A stretch of DNA of 64,000 nt from assembly GCA_009741485.1 (NCBI GenBank), contig CM019216.1, forward strand, positions 27,421,741-27,485,740, in the 5' to 3' direction. The notes below the pieces were generated by a model. That model made no database searches and had not been told where the DNA came from. It saw only the letters and a program-made list of their open reading frames with translations. The stretch comes from Malurus cyaneus samueli (lineage: Eukaryota > Chordata > Aves > Passeriformes > Maluridae). Below are positions 1-13,916 of this stretch, piece by piece. A program made the translations under genes and the position numbers. The first letter of the stretch is position 1. Each line of letters opens with the position of its first letter.

Positions 1-3000
1 TGCTCCAGGGCACTGAACACAATTTTCAAAGTATTGCAGCTCAAATCTGACACACGGTGTCCTCTAGTTCTGTGAAATTTCAATAGTTTTTTTTCAGGAA
101 ATCTCCTATTTTCAAGCTATCTGTGTCTTTAAGCCTCCTCCGTAATCCCATTTAATGCCGCCTGTGGAAAACTTTTTTTAGGATGAGTTCAGGTCTATAT
201 TGGAGAAGCCTTTCCTGGCATAATAATGACAGAGTGTGGGATTTCTTGTGACATTTTTATACTGGAAAAGTTTTAGTATATATATATATACACACAATTA
301 TACCAGATAAATGGGCTTTCATCAGAAATGGCATAAGAGAGCCCAGGAAAAGCAGAGCTTCATTGCAAGGAAATTATCTCAATTGAGAAATCTTTTTTCT
401 GTGTGAAGAGGGCACAAATAACCTGCCTGTGGCAACCTGATTAGTGAACTGACTTTTCTGTCCAACAGATGGAGTTTTGCAATCACCAAAGCTCAGGTTC
501 CCACACTATGCTGTTCATTCACTATAAATTAAACTATTTCTAGCCACATATTAGTGTGCTGCTTAATATTGATAATTCCAGATGGATATATGCATAGATT
601 AATTTATTATTGGCTTTTTCATCTTTATGAGTATGCAGGTTGTTAAGACACATAAAGTCAGCAGTGCTGTTTCTATCTTTAGTTATATTGTAGAGATATT
701 CAAGAAACATGACTTTAAATTTTTGCTTTCAAGTACTCTAATATTACCTACACCTTGCTTAAACACAGTTTAGCTGAAAAAATATCAGAACAATTCATTC
801 TGTCAAATACTAATAAGATTTAAATTCCAGTGTTATGCTGACTATTGTTCATCTGATGTAGATGACCTTTCATTCTTTTTTGCACTCTCTGCATCTTTGG
901 AAGAAATAATAAAACACATGTCAATGATTGTCCACCTTTTAATTACATAAAGACATTTTGTTAACTTTTCCATTGTGATCCCATATTTTTTTTTTATAAG
1001 CGACATGTCTTATTGGCTTAACACAATGGATTTTGCTGGGTTTTCACCCGCTTTTCAACACAATAATCCTCTTATTGTAAATGAAAAACTCGGAAAAGCA
1101 CATGCAAGTGCAACAGCCGGGAGAGTGATCATGGACTGAGCTGGGATAGCTGAACAAAGATCTGTGGACTGATGGCCATTCCCGGCCTTACCAGAAACAA
1201 GATCCATGCCTTTGGGTTTAGTTCCAAATTCTCATGTTTAAGTCATGCTCCTTTGTTGCGTCCTTGCCTTCTGCCCTGATGAATCTTGCATCACCCTCTG
1301 AGTGCAGTGTAGCCAGGAGCACACATGGAACAGCCCAACTTCAGTCAGTGCCTACAGATGGAAGAGGAAATTGAAGCTTCATCAAACATGTGCTGGACAT
1401 CTGTGCAAACTTGTGTGCTATTACATACAAAATAGGTGTGGTGGTAACACCACCTACAACCACCCTGATTGTTGATTTGAAAAGATTGGGGCTTGTTCAT
1501 TCTTCCCAAGATGAGGTGAGAAGGCCTGATCACCAGGGTGGACTCCATGTTCAGGATTCCAGAAGTAGGGAGGGAACTTCCTCAAGTCCTGGGTCAGATA
1601 CTTGAGCTCTAGGTGAGGATTTTAAGCACGGTCCTGTCAGTTGCCCAATAGGTCTTAAGGTATGTCTACCAGTCTTTAAGGTCACTGAATAATTCTACAA
1701 CATGGATTCTTTTTGAGGAGGAAAGCTATAAAATTAAAATTTTGGGTATGCATGCAGTTAAATCTCTTTTTTAGTCTGTACTTCTTTTTAAAATCTTGCT
1801 GGGAGTTTCATTCATTATATAACCTTAACATTTACCCTGGGAATTTCCTGGGAGAGTTATCTTCTGCTACATTTTGTACAAATACTTTAAACCAGTATAA
1901 AAAAAAAAAGGAAACACACTGAAATGGGCTTGATGGAACACATTATTTGGGCTAGGCAGTCTCCAGAATTTCCCAATGCTCTCTTTTGAATTAAACCTAA
2001 AAATTTATTCAACCAGCTATCACAAATTGGTAACAAAGCTGAAGAAAATAATTAATGGCATCACCCCTTACTGGCCACATCTTTCCTTTGTGCAACCAGG
2101 GTTGAGACACTGCAGCTTTGGCAGTTTTTCCTTTGTTGTTGTTCTCTTAGGTATATTGAACCTGAGAAGATGTAAGGTAGAAATGTCTGTAAATTAACAC
2201 ATGTTCCAGAACAGTAATAATCTCGGAGTCTCTTTGACATTCAGAAATGAAAAAAAATATTACTTGGATAGAAATATGTATCTCCTAGCAAAGAGGCCAA
2301 GAAAATACTGTAAATGTTGCAGGTGCAAGGAAATAAGTACATAACATGCTGTATGCACATTCAAATGCTATGACCTGGCACGTGCCTCAAAGTGGTAAAG
2401 ATAAGATAAAATTAGGTTTTCTTCACTAAATTATAACTACATTTATTAATAGTTACAAAATCTCTCAAAAATAAATGTTAGGGATACTGAATTCATCATT
2501 ACTTACTCACTGAAATAGTATCTTGATAACTAAGGGAAATCCAGCATTCTGAAACACTTATTCATAATATTTTTCTTGTTGGTAAATATGGAGTATTCCA
2601 CTGTGAATAATGCATGCTCAGGACTAGTGTGAATACAGGTTCTCTCTGGTAGTTCCTGAAAGTCCCTTTTCTACCACTGTGAAATATGGTTGATGCCCAA
2701 GGAAAGTGGACAGCGGGCATATAGATTTGGACAAGAGTTTATATTCACAGTGCACAGTGTAGGAACATCCTGTGAATCCCCCAAGCACTGGTTCATCTTC
2801 ATCTTTTGCCGGTGTAATCATACAAAAACAGTAAACAGCTGCACAGGATCAATGGATGTTCTTCCTTACAGCATTATCAGCCACCTTGAAATAGATGCTC
2901 CAGGGAACACAAGCTATATTACATGATTCAGCTGAGATTTCCATTTCTCTGGACACAATTCTGGAGGTGAAGGGAAACCACTGTGTGCAGAATGTCAGTT

Positions 3001-3299
3001 CATGACCGAAGGTCTCAGGCCAGAGCACTGAGTGCCAGATGCAGGTGGAAGGACCATGGTCTGCAGGGAGAGCTGTGACCTTCCTTTAGGGAATCTGTCC
3101 ATCTCTGTGCCAGCATCAATGAGAAAAGTAATACCTTCTGTTATCCTTTAAACACTCAGGGCTAGAGCAAATTTTACACCTCTTATTTAAACAGCTTTGT
3201 AGAAACAATATAAAATGCACCTCCTACACCAAAAGACTTCCATGATAAAAATGGAAGAGTGGTTTTAAAATGAAAGAGGGGAGAGAGTGTAATAACACA
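1..3299. other. intergenic, no gene seen
   Basis: AT-rich unique-looking sequence with only the short (TA)7 tract. Open frames are below 80 codons and lack recognisable similarity. No repeat family or RNA gene recognised. Confidence 0.6.
277..296. repeat. (TA)7(CA)3 microsatellite
   Basis: A short compound dinucleotide repeat read directly. Confidence 0.85.
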
Positions 3300-3434
3300 G
3301 AAGTTGTGGATGTCTCAAGTGTTCAAGGCTATTTTGATGGGGATTGGAGCTACCTGGGATAGTGGAAGGTGTCCTTGCCCATGGCAAGGAGTAGAAACTA
3401 GATAATGTTTAAGGTTCCTTCCAACTGAAACAAT
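3300..3434 (+). repeat. CR1 LINE 3'-end fragment
   Basis: The sequence contains diagnostic CR1 3'-end wording: 'gtggaaggtgtccttgcc', 'catggcaagg' and 'ttccttccaactgaaac'. It is truncated at its 5' side, as is normal for CR1, and has an internal gap near 3316. Divergence suggests an old insertion. It runs directly into a GAT microsatellite where the family's terminal octamer repeats would be. Confidence 0.85.
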
Positions 3435-3436
3435 TT

Positions 3437-3489
3437 GATGATGATGATGATGATGATGATGATAATGATGATGATGACAATGATGATGA
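3437..3489 (+). repeat. (GAT)n microsatellite at CR1 tail
   Basis: About 17-18 units of GAT with single-base interruptions (AAT, GAC). It abuts the 3' end of the CR1 fragment. On the minus strand it yields a histidine run in an otherwise meaningless open frame. Confidence 0.9.
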
Positions 3490-4346
3490 CAAAGAAATAT
3501 GGCCCTCAGTAGAGGCCTCATATTTTTAGGTGATACATCCAGAGTCACCAGATCTCCCTGAAAAAACCTTGGTGCCCAACCCCACAAGACAATTTTAACA
3601 TGCAAAGGAAGATGTTCTCCCCACAGGGAATATCTTATCTGAGGGTGACTTTGGCTGTAGCTATGCCAGCTCATTTAATAATTGATACATCATGACAGTA
3701 TGCAGGCTTTTTGCCGTTTAAAGCCCAGATAATGAGGAGATTTAAGTCAACATGCAGTTCAATAAGTAGCCATGGGAAGTAATTCCAAAAAGGGCTAGTG
3801 TTCTGGAAGTAAAACACACAGCTTCAGGGTCTGAGATGGATGGTGATGAGAGCGGTAATTTCTGGTATCAAAAAGATGAGGCAATTGAAGCAGAGAAATC
3901 ACAAGAGTAGAGAGAGCAGGAGATAGATTTAAGAGAAACTTTTTTTTCCTTTTCCTAAAGAAAAAGCCTAAACTTTTGTCAGGGCATAAGCATGAGAGTA
4001 GTAAAAGAGAGGGAAAATTTTGATGATTCCTAGGATGTGATTCATGTTAGTGAACAGAGTCCTGGAGAAAGGGTGTTTTCACCCAGTAGGAAACCTTGAG
4101 TCTAAGAAATGTAAGTGCTACACAAACTGTGGTGGAGACTTCCCCTCTGTACATTCTAAGGTCCCTGTCTTAGAATGGCATCTAGAGTAATGTAGTAGTA
4201 CACTAATGCCCATGAGCTGCCTACAAATCAAAGGGAACAGAAAGTGATCTCAGAGGGATGCTAAGACAGACTGAAAGAATAGCTGGGGGATGGAAGAGGA
4301 GACCCAGGTAAACAGCCTGGAAAACATGTGAGGACAGAATATCAAG

Positions 4347-4371
4347 AAAAAAAAAAAAAAAAAAAAAAAAA
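4347..4371. repeat. A25 homopolymer
   Basis: Twenty-five consecutive A. No AATAAA lies just upstream and the preceding 300 bp match no gene or SINE I know, so a retrocopy tail is not supported. Confidence 0.95.
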
Positions 4372-7300
4372 TCCAGGATTTTAAAGCCAATAAGTATGAA
4401 AGGAGGAGAACATAAAGCACTTGAAGCCCAGCCAGAAAAATGGGTGTTCAGACTCTTTGCACTGTTTCTGCTGCAGTTGTTCTGCGAATAAATACCAGGG
4501 TTTGGCAAAACCAAGCATGCTTACAACATTTATACAGATTAATACGTTTCAAAGAATACAACTAGACATTTCAGTCCCGCTCTCTTTTATTCTCGTCCCA
4601 AGTTAGTCCCATGATGTCCACAGAAATCAATGGAAGTATCTCTATTATCAGAGATGTAGACAAGACTGGGACCTTGCCCAGGAACATTCATTTCAAAATA
4701 GCTGATTGACACCAGACATGAAAGCCCCCTGAATAAGTAATGGATTCTTTCATGTGCCTGCTTGGTCTGTGTGTTTTTTGCCTGCTGCTTGCACAGCAGA
4801 TGCTGTAAGAGCTGCTGGAGGGAAGGCAGAGACAGCAGAGGTGTAGGTTAAACATAAGCAATGATGGTAACAGTGCTTGGGCAGCACCTATTCAGTGAGC
4901 CCATTAGCTGTGAAAGGCATTCTGCTGTGAGACAAGCTCATGTCTGACCAAATTTTTTCTTGCTGAACACAGAGATATTTTAGAATTTTTTATGTTGTTC
5001 CCATGGAAACTTTCCCTATGTCACTCACATTTTTCTTCCTTCAGGTCACATCCTATTCCATCTTCAGTTATTATCACATTTATTGTTATTAACGTAGATG
5101 ACGGCTGCTTTATGATTGGCTTGCAGAGCTATAGCTTGCACACTCCTAGGGCCATCCTTTAAGATAAAAATGCAATTGCCCTAATTGTTAGGATTTTGTC
5201 TGTCATTCACTTCCTGTATACAATATGGCAAGGGAAATATCCTGATAGGCTTTGTTTGCCAAAGCAAGCAGGCTGTTTCAAGGATAAACACCTGATGAGG
5301 TTTGATAGGATGCTCTCATTCCAATGCCCATAATGCTCTGATCCCCTACACAACTTGTGAAAGCTCACTAATTGTACCTCAGCCATAGCTGAGCCTATTA
5401 TAGGGTAAAATCCACAAGGCAGTTTGCTGCTTAGCATTGTAAAAACCTGTATTTGGGGGAAAAAAAATGTCCTCTTGTGTGTTTCTTGATTTTGACACAT
5501 AAATTCTAGCTGCAATATTTTCAGACAGATGCTGAAGTGGTCCCATTATGTTCTTTATTCCATTTATTCCTTCCAGAAAATTTTTGCCTGTTGGATGCAG
5601 GTCACTGTAGCCCAAGATAAAGCGATTTTGAATCTTGAATGGGTAAAGAGACACATTATAAGTATTTGTGTGCGTATGTACATATGTTTGCTTTTAAATA
5701 GATACAGTTCTGAAATTGCTTGTCTAGAAAATTGGTTTTTAGCAAAATAGCCCTCAGACAGGAAAATCATATGAATATGTTGGTGAAAATCAGTTTAGAT
5801 CTGGCCAAGTTACAGTCTCCTGAAAGTAACTGTGCAAAACCAATCTTTTTCTTTAGAATGAGGACTTAAAACTGAAAAATACTGCACAAGTGCACAGCTA
5901 ATACAATCACCTGTTTTCTCCAATAGCAGCTGTTTCTCAAACAACTCACTGTAACACACAGCTTTTTGCTGCAGGTCTTTCCAGTTCTTTCTATTAAACA
6001 GAATTCTGTGCTTTTGTATACCAAATACATAAAAAGATAGAAGAAAATGCTATACATTTATATTTACGATATAGAAACAGTGTGTCAGTGTGTATCTGTG
6101 TGATCCTAACGGATCAGACAGAGATTAGGTCAGGACTGATGCCCTGTTTCCTCCTGTTTCTACAGAGGGCTTTATCCTGGCTCCTTTGCAACTTTCAGAG
6201 GATAAAAAACTCTACCTATTGACAAAGCACTATTGTCAGTCATCTGCTACAATTCCTTATCACCACCACAGAGCATGAGACAGGCAAGGATTAAGAAGAC
6301 AGGCAGCAACTCCCACAAAGCTGCTTTCCCTGTGCTGAGCTGGAAAGGGGGAAATTAAATAGTAAATTGTCTTCTTGTTCTTTCACTATCTTGCAGCAAA
6401 AGTAGTCCTGACACATCTCCCTTTTACATGTGCTTTTAAGATATTTTTTATCATGTATCCTTGTCTTCTTGCTAAAATATGCAGAGCCAGTATTTTCAGC
6501 CTCTCTTCTGTGCGGAGACATTGCTTCAGTTTTGTAATTTTTCTCATTCTTATTTAAGGTACAGACTCTCTGAGTTAGATTGATCTGCATCATACATCAT
6601 ATGTATGTGAAGCTGCAAGACTCATTCCGCTAATAGCTTCCTTTTTTTCTTGTCTGAATCTTTTTCCTCCTGCACCTTGACATGGCTTTATTTTTCAGTG
6701 CCCAGATGCTTCTGAGCATCATGCAACTCTTGCTACAATTTGTTCTCTTCACATGAGGTGTTGGGCTCTTTTTCTGGGTTGATAGGAAACAGGAGGCAAG
6801 TCTGTGACTGAGAACACTTTTCAACATCCAGCCAGAGAAGGGAGCATCCATATTGACAATTCCCCCTTAATTCTCAGTGCATTTATTGACAGATGTATTT
6901 TTTTTTTAGCATTTACTGAATGCATTTTGGTAACAATACAGAAGTAATCCCAGCAGAAGAAAAACATTTTTGAGAGAAATCTACTTTTTGTAATTTATGC
7001 TTTATTGAAATTATCAAAATAATTCTATCAGGATGAGAAACATCTCCTCCCAGCATTTCATGCAATTCCTCCTTACAAAACAGTGTCAGCATCTTCAGTC
7101 AACTAGTTGATTTAGTGAAAGAGCATTTTTATTATCCTATACTCTTTTTGAAATGATAATAAATAAAAAAAAAATTTAAATGTAGTTCTGACAGAAAGCA
7201 AGCAATGACACATAACTAACTGTACATTTTGATCTCCTGAAGCAATGACCAGACAATACACAATTTTCTTAGATCTCTTATCTGACTGTAGCAGAAGTAA

Positions 7301-9430
7301 GAATATACCTTTAAATATTTTTATACCTTCTGGTTTAGAGACCCCCAAACAGTGTCTCTAATTTCCTCAGGATACAGTGTCCACAAAACATTAAACTATT
7401 TCACATTAAGATGCACAACTCATCATTCAAGATAAGATAAAGATTAATTACAAACTGTTCTACTTCATAAATATAGTGTCACCATGTACTGCCTTTAAAT
7501 ACTCCCTTTTATTGGGACTTAAGCTCAGACACAGATCAAACAAGTTAATTATAGTGTTACTCCAATTGCCACAGATCCCACAGTATTATAAGAAGGATTT
7601 ATTTAAACAAATGTTTACTCTAAACAAAGGCCTGGGGGACACAAATCTGTGTTCTCTTGGACTGAGTCAACCTGCAGAGTGTCCAGGAAAGGAAAAGATA
7701 TTCAGAAATGAACTGGGATACTTTCAAGAACAATTTCACTTAATGAAAACAACAAGGTTCTTGAGCCATTTAACTTCCATTAACTCTAATTAATCAGATT
7801 TTTTTTCCTCATTCTTTAAACATTTAAAATTTAGGTTTTCTTTTTAAATTTATTTTAAAAGCTGATCCATTTATCTCAGATGCCCAAGACTCTACCAGCT
7901 CTCTGTATTCACTCCAGATCTACGATGGTCTATCCATTGACACATCCTATACATCGGGTTTAGATTGCAACATCCTCTAATAAATTCCACAAAAACAATT
8001 TGCACAGACTCACATAGCCCAGGGCCCTTATCATCTATGCACGGCCATCTAGGCTAATTTTAACTTGCAGAGTTTCTTGAATACTCTGCAAACCCTTAGT
8101 TGCCATGGAAACCCCTGCACCTCAGTGCCACATGTAAAACTTCCACAAGGAAATCCACACAGGGAAATAGTGCCTGTTTTTAGGTTAAATGTTAGTTAGA
8201 GATTACAAATATTAAAGATCTCTAAATCAGTAGTATCTATGCATTTCAGAAAACGATGTGGTTTCACCCACAACAGAATGTGTGAAATGGTACTGGATAA
8301 ATGTCCTGCAAAATAGAAAGAAAAGCATGATTTGCTATTGACAGTGTGGATAACAGAATGAAAGCTTTTCAAAATTTCCATTAAAAAATGACCACTTCTT
8401 GTAAAAGAGTCATCTTGCCCACCATGCTAAGGATAAGCATTAGGCAGAATAATGTTGTTTTCACTTGTCCTTCTGAGAAGTGACTTCTCCCAAGCAAACA
8501 GACAGCTGGAATTTTGAAATTATATCTGAATAATGAACGCTTCAATAAACTTTTTAAAATTGATCTGAACAAAAATTATCAGCTGAAACAAACAATGCAA
8601 ATAGAACCACATTAAAGCATTAGTCAGTGGCCAAAAATAGGTGCTATTTTTGGTGGCTTTTTTAGCAAGGGCAGACTAGAGATAAGCAAGAGATTAAGCA
8701 CACCAAAGGAAAAGGTGAGAGAGAAGGAATGTGACCCAACAAATATAAGTAGGACTCTTCCAGATGCAGATTGTCGTGGGGCACCATTTTAGTGCATGTT
8801 TATTTTTTCTGTACTGACTGTATCAAATGGTTAGATCTGTGTTTTTCTGTCTTCCCTTTATATTGAAATATACATATAAATATATTCTAGAATACTATAA
8901 GCAGAAAAAATTAGTTAACCAATGTAAAGGTCACAAGACTATCCTTTGTGTTTCCACTGCACTGGTTATAGATAATTTTGCCTAAACAGTTTTGCCTTTT
9001 ACCACCCCTCTGGTCTTGGCCATTGTTGCAGTGAGTTTAATCTGCACTAGAATTGATGCGTGTCTGACTTCTGTCCCTGGTATTTTCTGACTGCTTCAGA
9101 AGGTACATTTAACCCCTCTCTTTTATTTTTGCATTTATACATTATCTATTTCCAAAGACTACTTTTGGTTTAAAGTAATTATATAGCATTGCAACCAGAT
9201 AAAACAATGTCGATACTAAGAATTATTGCAATGCTTAATATCATAAAAATTATGGCTAAATCAAAAGATGAAGACTTTTTTTTCTATGTTTTCTATGGCT
9301 CTGATCCCAGCTGATATTACTTTGCAAGCTACTGTATGAATTTTAATCAGAATGGTTGTAAATCTTTTTTATATAAAATAAATTAATATCTGTGGTGCAG
9401 AGCTCACTAGAGTCCATTAAGAAATAACGT

Positions 9431-9469
9431 AAGAGATAATCCTCTATCAATTTCAGAAGATTATCTCTT
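9431..9469. repeat. inverted repeat, perfect 11-bp arms
   Basis: AAGAGATAATC (9431-9441) pairs with GATTATCTCTT (9459-9469) around a 17-nt spacer. The spacer adds a further TCT/AGA pair. Confidence 0.85.
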
Positions 9470-12400
9470 TCTGATAAGATACTTCTTTATTGATTTTTTG
9501 CTTACTAAACTCCCCAGGGTCTTTCCATAAGGGAGGCTTACTAGCTTTTCAACTAATGGAATGACAACATCACTTCCACCTTCTCTTTCAAGAATAAAAT
9601 GTAACCAAACAAATCACCTGCAAGGAAATAAATATCTTTTGCAGAATATGGAATTGCCGTGTTCACCTCTGTGTTAATGGGCAAAGGTCATGAAAAATGG
9701 AAAACTGAAGTCTTTAGATATTTTAATATAGATCCCATCTGATTTGAAAATGAGCTCACTGTTCTGAAAGCATTTGTAGGTATTCTGCATATGGGATGTG
9801 TTTATACAGCTGTTTTTCTGTCAGTTGGGCTGATGATGACACGCAATAAAAACAGAGCACACATCAATATCTCTTTCTTATAACTAAAACTTTGTTTCCA
9901 TTCTCTGCCACAATCAGAGAGTTAAGAAGAGCATTGTGAGAGGCTAAACATAATACATGCTCTTTTAGAAATTAGACTTGATTAGAAGTCCTCATTCAGA
10001 TCAGTTACCCTATTTACTGTAATGCTACAAATCCAATCCAGGTGAAAAGAACAATGTGCAATAAATATATAAACTTACTTTATAAAGCTCTTTGTTTGGG
10101 GCGTTTGTTTGTGGGGTGGAATTTTTCTTTTGTTTGTTTTGTAGAAATCACTTTGCTAGAGGAGGGAATGGAGAGGAGGAAGATGTCAATGGAAATCATG
10201 TTATCATGCTGCATTAACTGCAGCTGCTATATTGGGAAGTTTTTGCTGATCTGGGACCAAGGTGAATACATTTGGAAAACATAATCTGTATCTCCTTATC
10301 TTTTGACAAGCAGCTATACTGCTGCCAATACCAATTTGAATTTTAGCATCTCATTTAGCACTAAATGTCTTTAGGTGGGCTCACCTACTTAGGTTCAGGT
10401 ATTTTTTCACTGTTTGGGTGCTCTAGAATCTTCAAGTATCAGAACAATCCTCTGATTCAGAAACAGTTATGTGCCAAATACTATTTAATAACTGCAACCA
10501 CAGGATGCCATCACAGGCCATCCAACCAACCTCAACATTTCAGCCTGAAGAGCTTGGGTGATGCACACCCCAAGCAAAGGTGAGAAAGTTGGGCTGACTG
10601 CTCCAGGGCAGGCTGGGTGTGAAGGAGGGTAGGGCTGCACAATCAGACCATGCCAGAGGAGGGGAGCAGCTTCTCACACACACCAAATGCAGCAGCTTCC
10701 ACACAAATCCACACTAGTAAACTTCCTCTTGCCACTTTTGCCCCTAGAGCTCTTGCATGTTCTTTGCATCCCAGTGATTACAAGGTGTTTCAAGCCTCTA
10801 CATCCAGTCTAGATTGCAGACATTCTTCTCTGCTTCCCTCTCTGCTAAGCCATTAATCACTCTGACATCCTCATCCTCTCTCATTCTCCCGTTGTCCTTT
10901 CCTTTCATCCTTCTTCATGCAAAAATAAAACTTTCTTATTTTCATATTACATCTTATACCCTCAGTTGAAACCTCTACAGTATGTTAAAATCTTTGTACC
11001 CCAAGAAGTGTCTTACACTGCAAACTACATTCTCAGCAGCTCTGATGTATCACACAGCCTCATGTGATCATACATGCTTAAAGAGGGGCATCTCCTAATC
11101 CACATTTTAACTCTTTTTCTCTACCTCTTCTACACAGTCCCATTACACAGACTCACTGCCTTGTCCTCATGATTGTCCCCTTCCTTCTCTCACCGATTTT
11201 GGCCTTTCTGCAACCTCAATATTGGACTTGATCTGAAAGTGCCACGGGAAGAGCTGGGTCTGGGCAGGAGCAGACAGTCCTACCTAGCAGGCACACCCAG
11301 CTCTGGGGTAGGAGAAATGTGCCACATGGGCTTGGGCTTCAATTGCAACAAAGGCAGTGTCCACAGACAAGAGAAATTCAACTGTGTGTGAGTAAATACA
11401 AAAAGCAGCCTCTTTCATGACAGACACTGAGAATGGCATCTGATATTTGTTTATTTTCACTGTTTCCATTTTTATTTATGCTGACTGTTAACTAGTGTTA
11501 GACTGTTAACTGGAACCTTTCCAGACACTTTCTCCACATTTTGTTCAAATTATCTCAGTTCAGCAGTCCTCAGCATGTGTTACTTCTTTGTCATCTTCCT
11601 CTTCTCTGGCCTATTTCCTCATCTTTTTTCCCCTTTATTTATCTTTCTGTCCATTAAATCTCTTTATAAAAAGTCAGCCTCAGGAACGGAAACATCCTTC
11701 CATTGACTTCATGGAGAAGGAACTGAAAATTGTGGAGATAGCAGGATATTTTCACAGAGTTCCTCTGCTTGCAGGATTTATCCTTTCCTCAAATGGCTTC
11801 TCTCTAGCTTCACTATCTTCTTTGCAAAAATTTAAGAATAGAGCAGGTTTTCCTAAGGTGTTTTGCACAATGATAGCATTTGATGATAAAAGACCATCTA
11901 GAATGGATTTTAATGCACTGCAGTATGCTCTTCCTGTTGCTTTACAACAATGCAATCCTTAGAATATAAGGATTATATAAGATATGACTAAATGCAACCT
12001 CCTATCATAGACACTACTCCAGTTAAAAGGGGATGAAGGTGTGAATAGAGTCCAGCTCATTGCTTACCAGAGTGAGATAGAAACTTTTAGCCACCTGATG
12101 ATCATAGAATGTACTACTCATAAATGCATGGTATATGGTAATTGTTTCATATATGGTGCTGCCTTTTGTAACATCTGATCCAGTAATTCAGAGGATGCAA
12201 TTAGATGTTGAAAAGGACAAAGAAAAGGTGGATATTGACACTGAACACCTGTACACTGTGTGTCAATGGGTGAAGGTAGAGTTTCCAACAGCTTTCATTA
12301 GCTGTGTTCCTTAAAGCTTCTTTGTTTCTTTCCTTCTTATTTCAGCTTCTGTGAAGCTCAGAAAGAAAAAAAAATATCCATCAGTAGTAATAAATTAAAT

Positions 12401-13876
12401 AAAAAAAAAAAGAATGGATAAGATATTTCCTTATGAGAACAAATGATCATTGGATGCTTTAGTGAAAGGACATCTAATATAAGAACTCTGAATCTGTCCA
12501 CTTCCTCCATGGCTGAGCTCAGTGTTGCAAAACAGCCACTTCTGCCTCCTGCACACGCTGCCTCACGTGTAACACAACAGCCACACTCCTGGCGGGTTTC
12601 AAATAGCTTTTTGGGTGCAGATTTACAAGATAAAAAGCAATAAAAATAAGCAGAGTTACCACAAGGTGCAGAATATACAGCACAGCTATAGATGGGTGTT
12701 TTAAGGGAAACCATGGAGCAAAAGCCAGCTGCTGCAGGGTGCAGATGGCAAGGCCGAGCCAGAGTTCAGGTTGCTTTTGTGGCAGCTGTCACACAATACT
12801 CTGCAGCTGCTCCCTACTCCAGCTTCTCAGATTATCACTGAATACATAGCCCAGCTGATAAATATCTTTAGTATTATGGAGGAAAAGTAATTATTTGTTT
12901 ACAAGATAAGACATGCTTGGGAAGTTTGTATTCAGTAAATTATGAAGCCCATTCTGTCATATTCTGGTTTTGTGGTTAGAAAGTAAGTTTTGGTAGCTAA
13001 AGAAGAAGTGCTACAAAAAAAAAGAGTTATTAAGCAATCATGAATTCAGAGTGCACAGAGACAGACAATTCTGTTTAGATAAGTTTTTGATAGGTACATA
13101 GGTGAAAGAATACCATTAGACAAAGTTTTCATGCTGTTGCATATGTTGTAAGTTCAGCCCTTGGGAAAAATGTGTTGCAACTTCTACTGTGTCAAGAAAA
13201 CATGGCAAATAAGTGGCTTATAGTGTGATTGCTGGTTATTTTATGAAATAATTTCATGCTCAGACCTGGTAGAGAGCCAGAAATCCTAGCCTGTACTAAT
13301 TGCTTGGCTGATACAGCACACGGCCCTGGCACTCTGACCTGGGATATGCTGGTTTTCCCGCTAGGTACAGGACCAGAGTGTTCAGCTCCCATCCCTTCTT
13401 TCGTGTGCAGCTTTTGGTGAGGTCATTTTAGGGATAAGGGAGGTAGGGGGTGCACCTCAAGGTGTAGTTTTTAGGTTGTTCAGAGCAAGGACCTCATTTG
13501 GGAATGCCATTGCTCTCTTATAGATATCATAGCTTAGTTTCCTCAGGAAGAATGAGTTTTTCCATGAGTAAATAAGGAATGGGTGAGATGAAGGAAGATG
13601 CGGTGAATAATGAGATCTCATTCTGACGTGGAGGTGACCCATGAGGATCAGGAGATGTGTCTGGAGTTTACAAGGCTGAAAATATTCCCAAGTCCCCCAG
13701 GACAGGCAGAACACTGACCTGTTCTTTGAGTTTTGATTTATCCCAGGATCACTTTGTTTTCAGTGTTGTAACAGTGCTTTGGATAAAATCCTGGCTTTAC
13801 TGAAACCTGATAGCTCCTCCATTCCTCCAGTCCAGCAGGACTCGGAACATACATATTAGAGGAAAAAAAAAAAGGG

Positions 13877-13878
<2 letters not shown>

Positions 13879-13914
<36 letters not shown>
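13879..13914. repeat. (AT)18 microsatellite
   Basis: A perfect AT dinucleotide array. It is flanked on both sides by GGGGAAT-like sequence (13874-13880 and 13915-13921), followed by more AT-rich sequence to about 13950. Confidence 0.95.

Positions 13915-13916
<2 letters not shown>

Larger units (their letters stand above)
3490..13878. other. intergenic, no gene seen
   Basis: Contains the A25 run and the 11-bp inverted repeat at 9431. There is a small hairpin at 4071-4084 (GGGTG/CACCC) and a double GATA motif at 7429-7443. The longest open frames (105-124 codons at 7476-7793 and 11588-11962 +) show no family motif and no splice framework. No interspersed repeat recognised. Confidence 0.55.

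Noticed and set aside
3315..3674. 119-codon minus-strand frame with a histidine run
   Set aside because: The histidines come from the GAT microsatellite and the flanks are CR1-derived.
4040..4371. A25 run as the tail of a processed pseudogene or SINE
   Set aside because: No polyadenylation signal before it and no recognisable gene or SINE body upstream.
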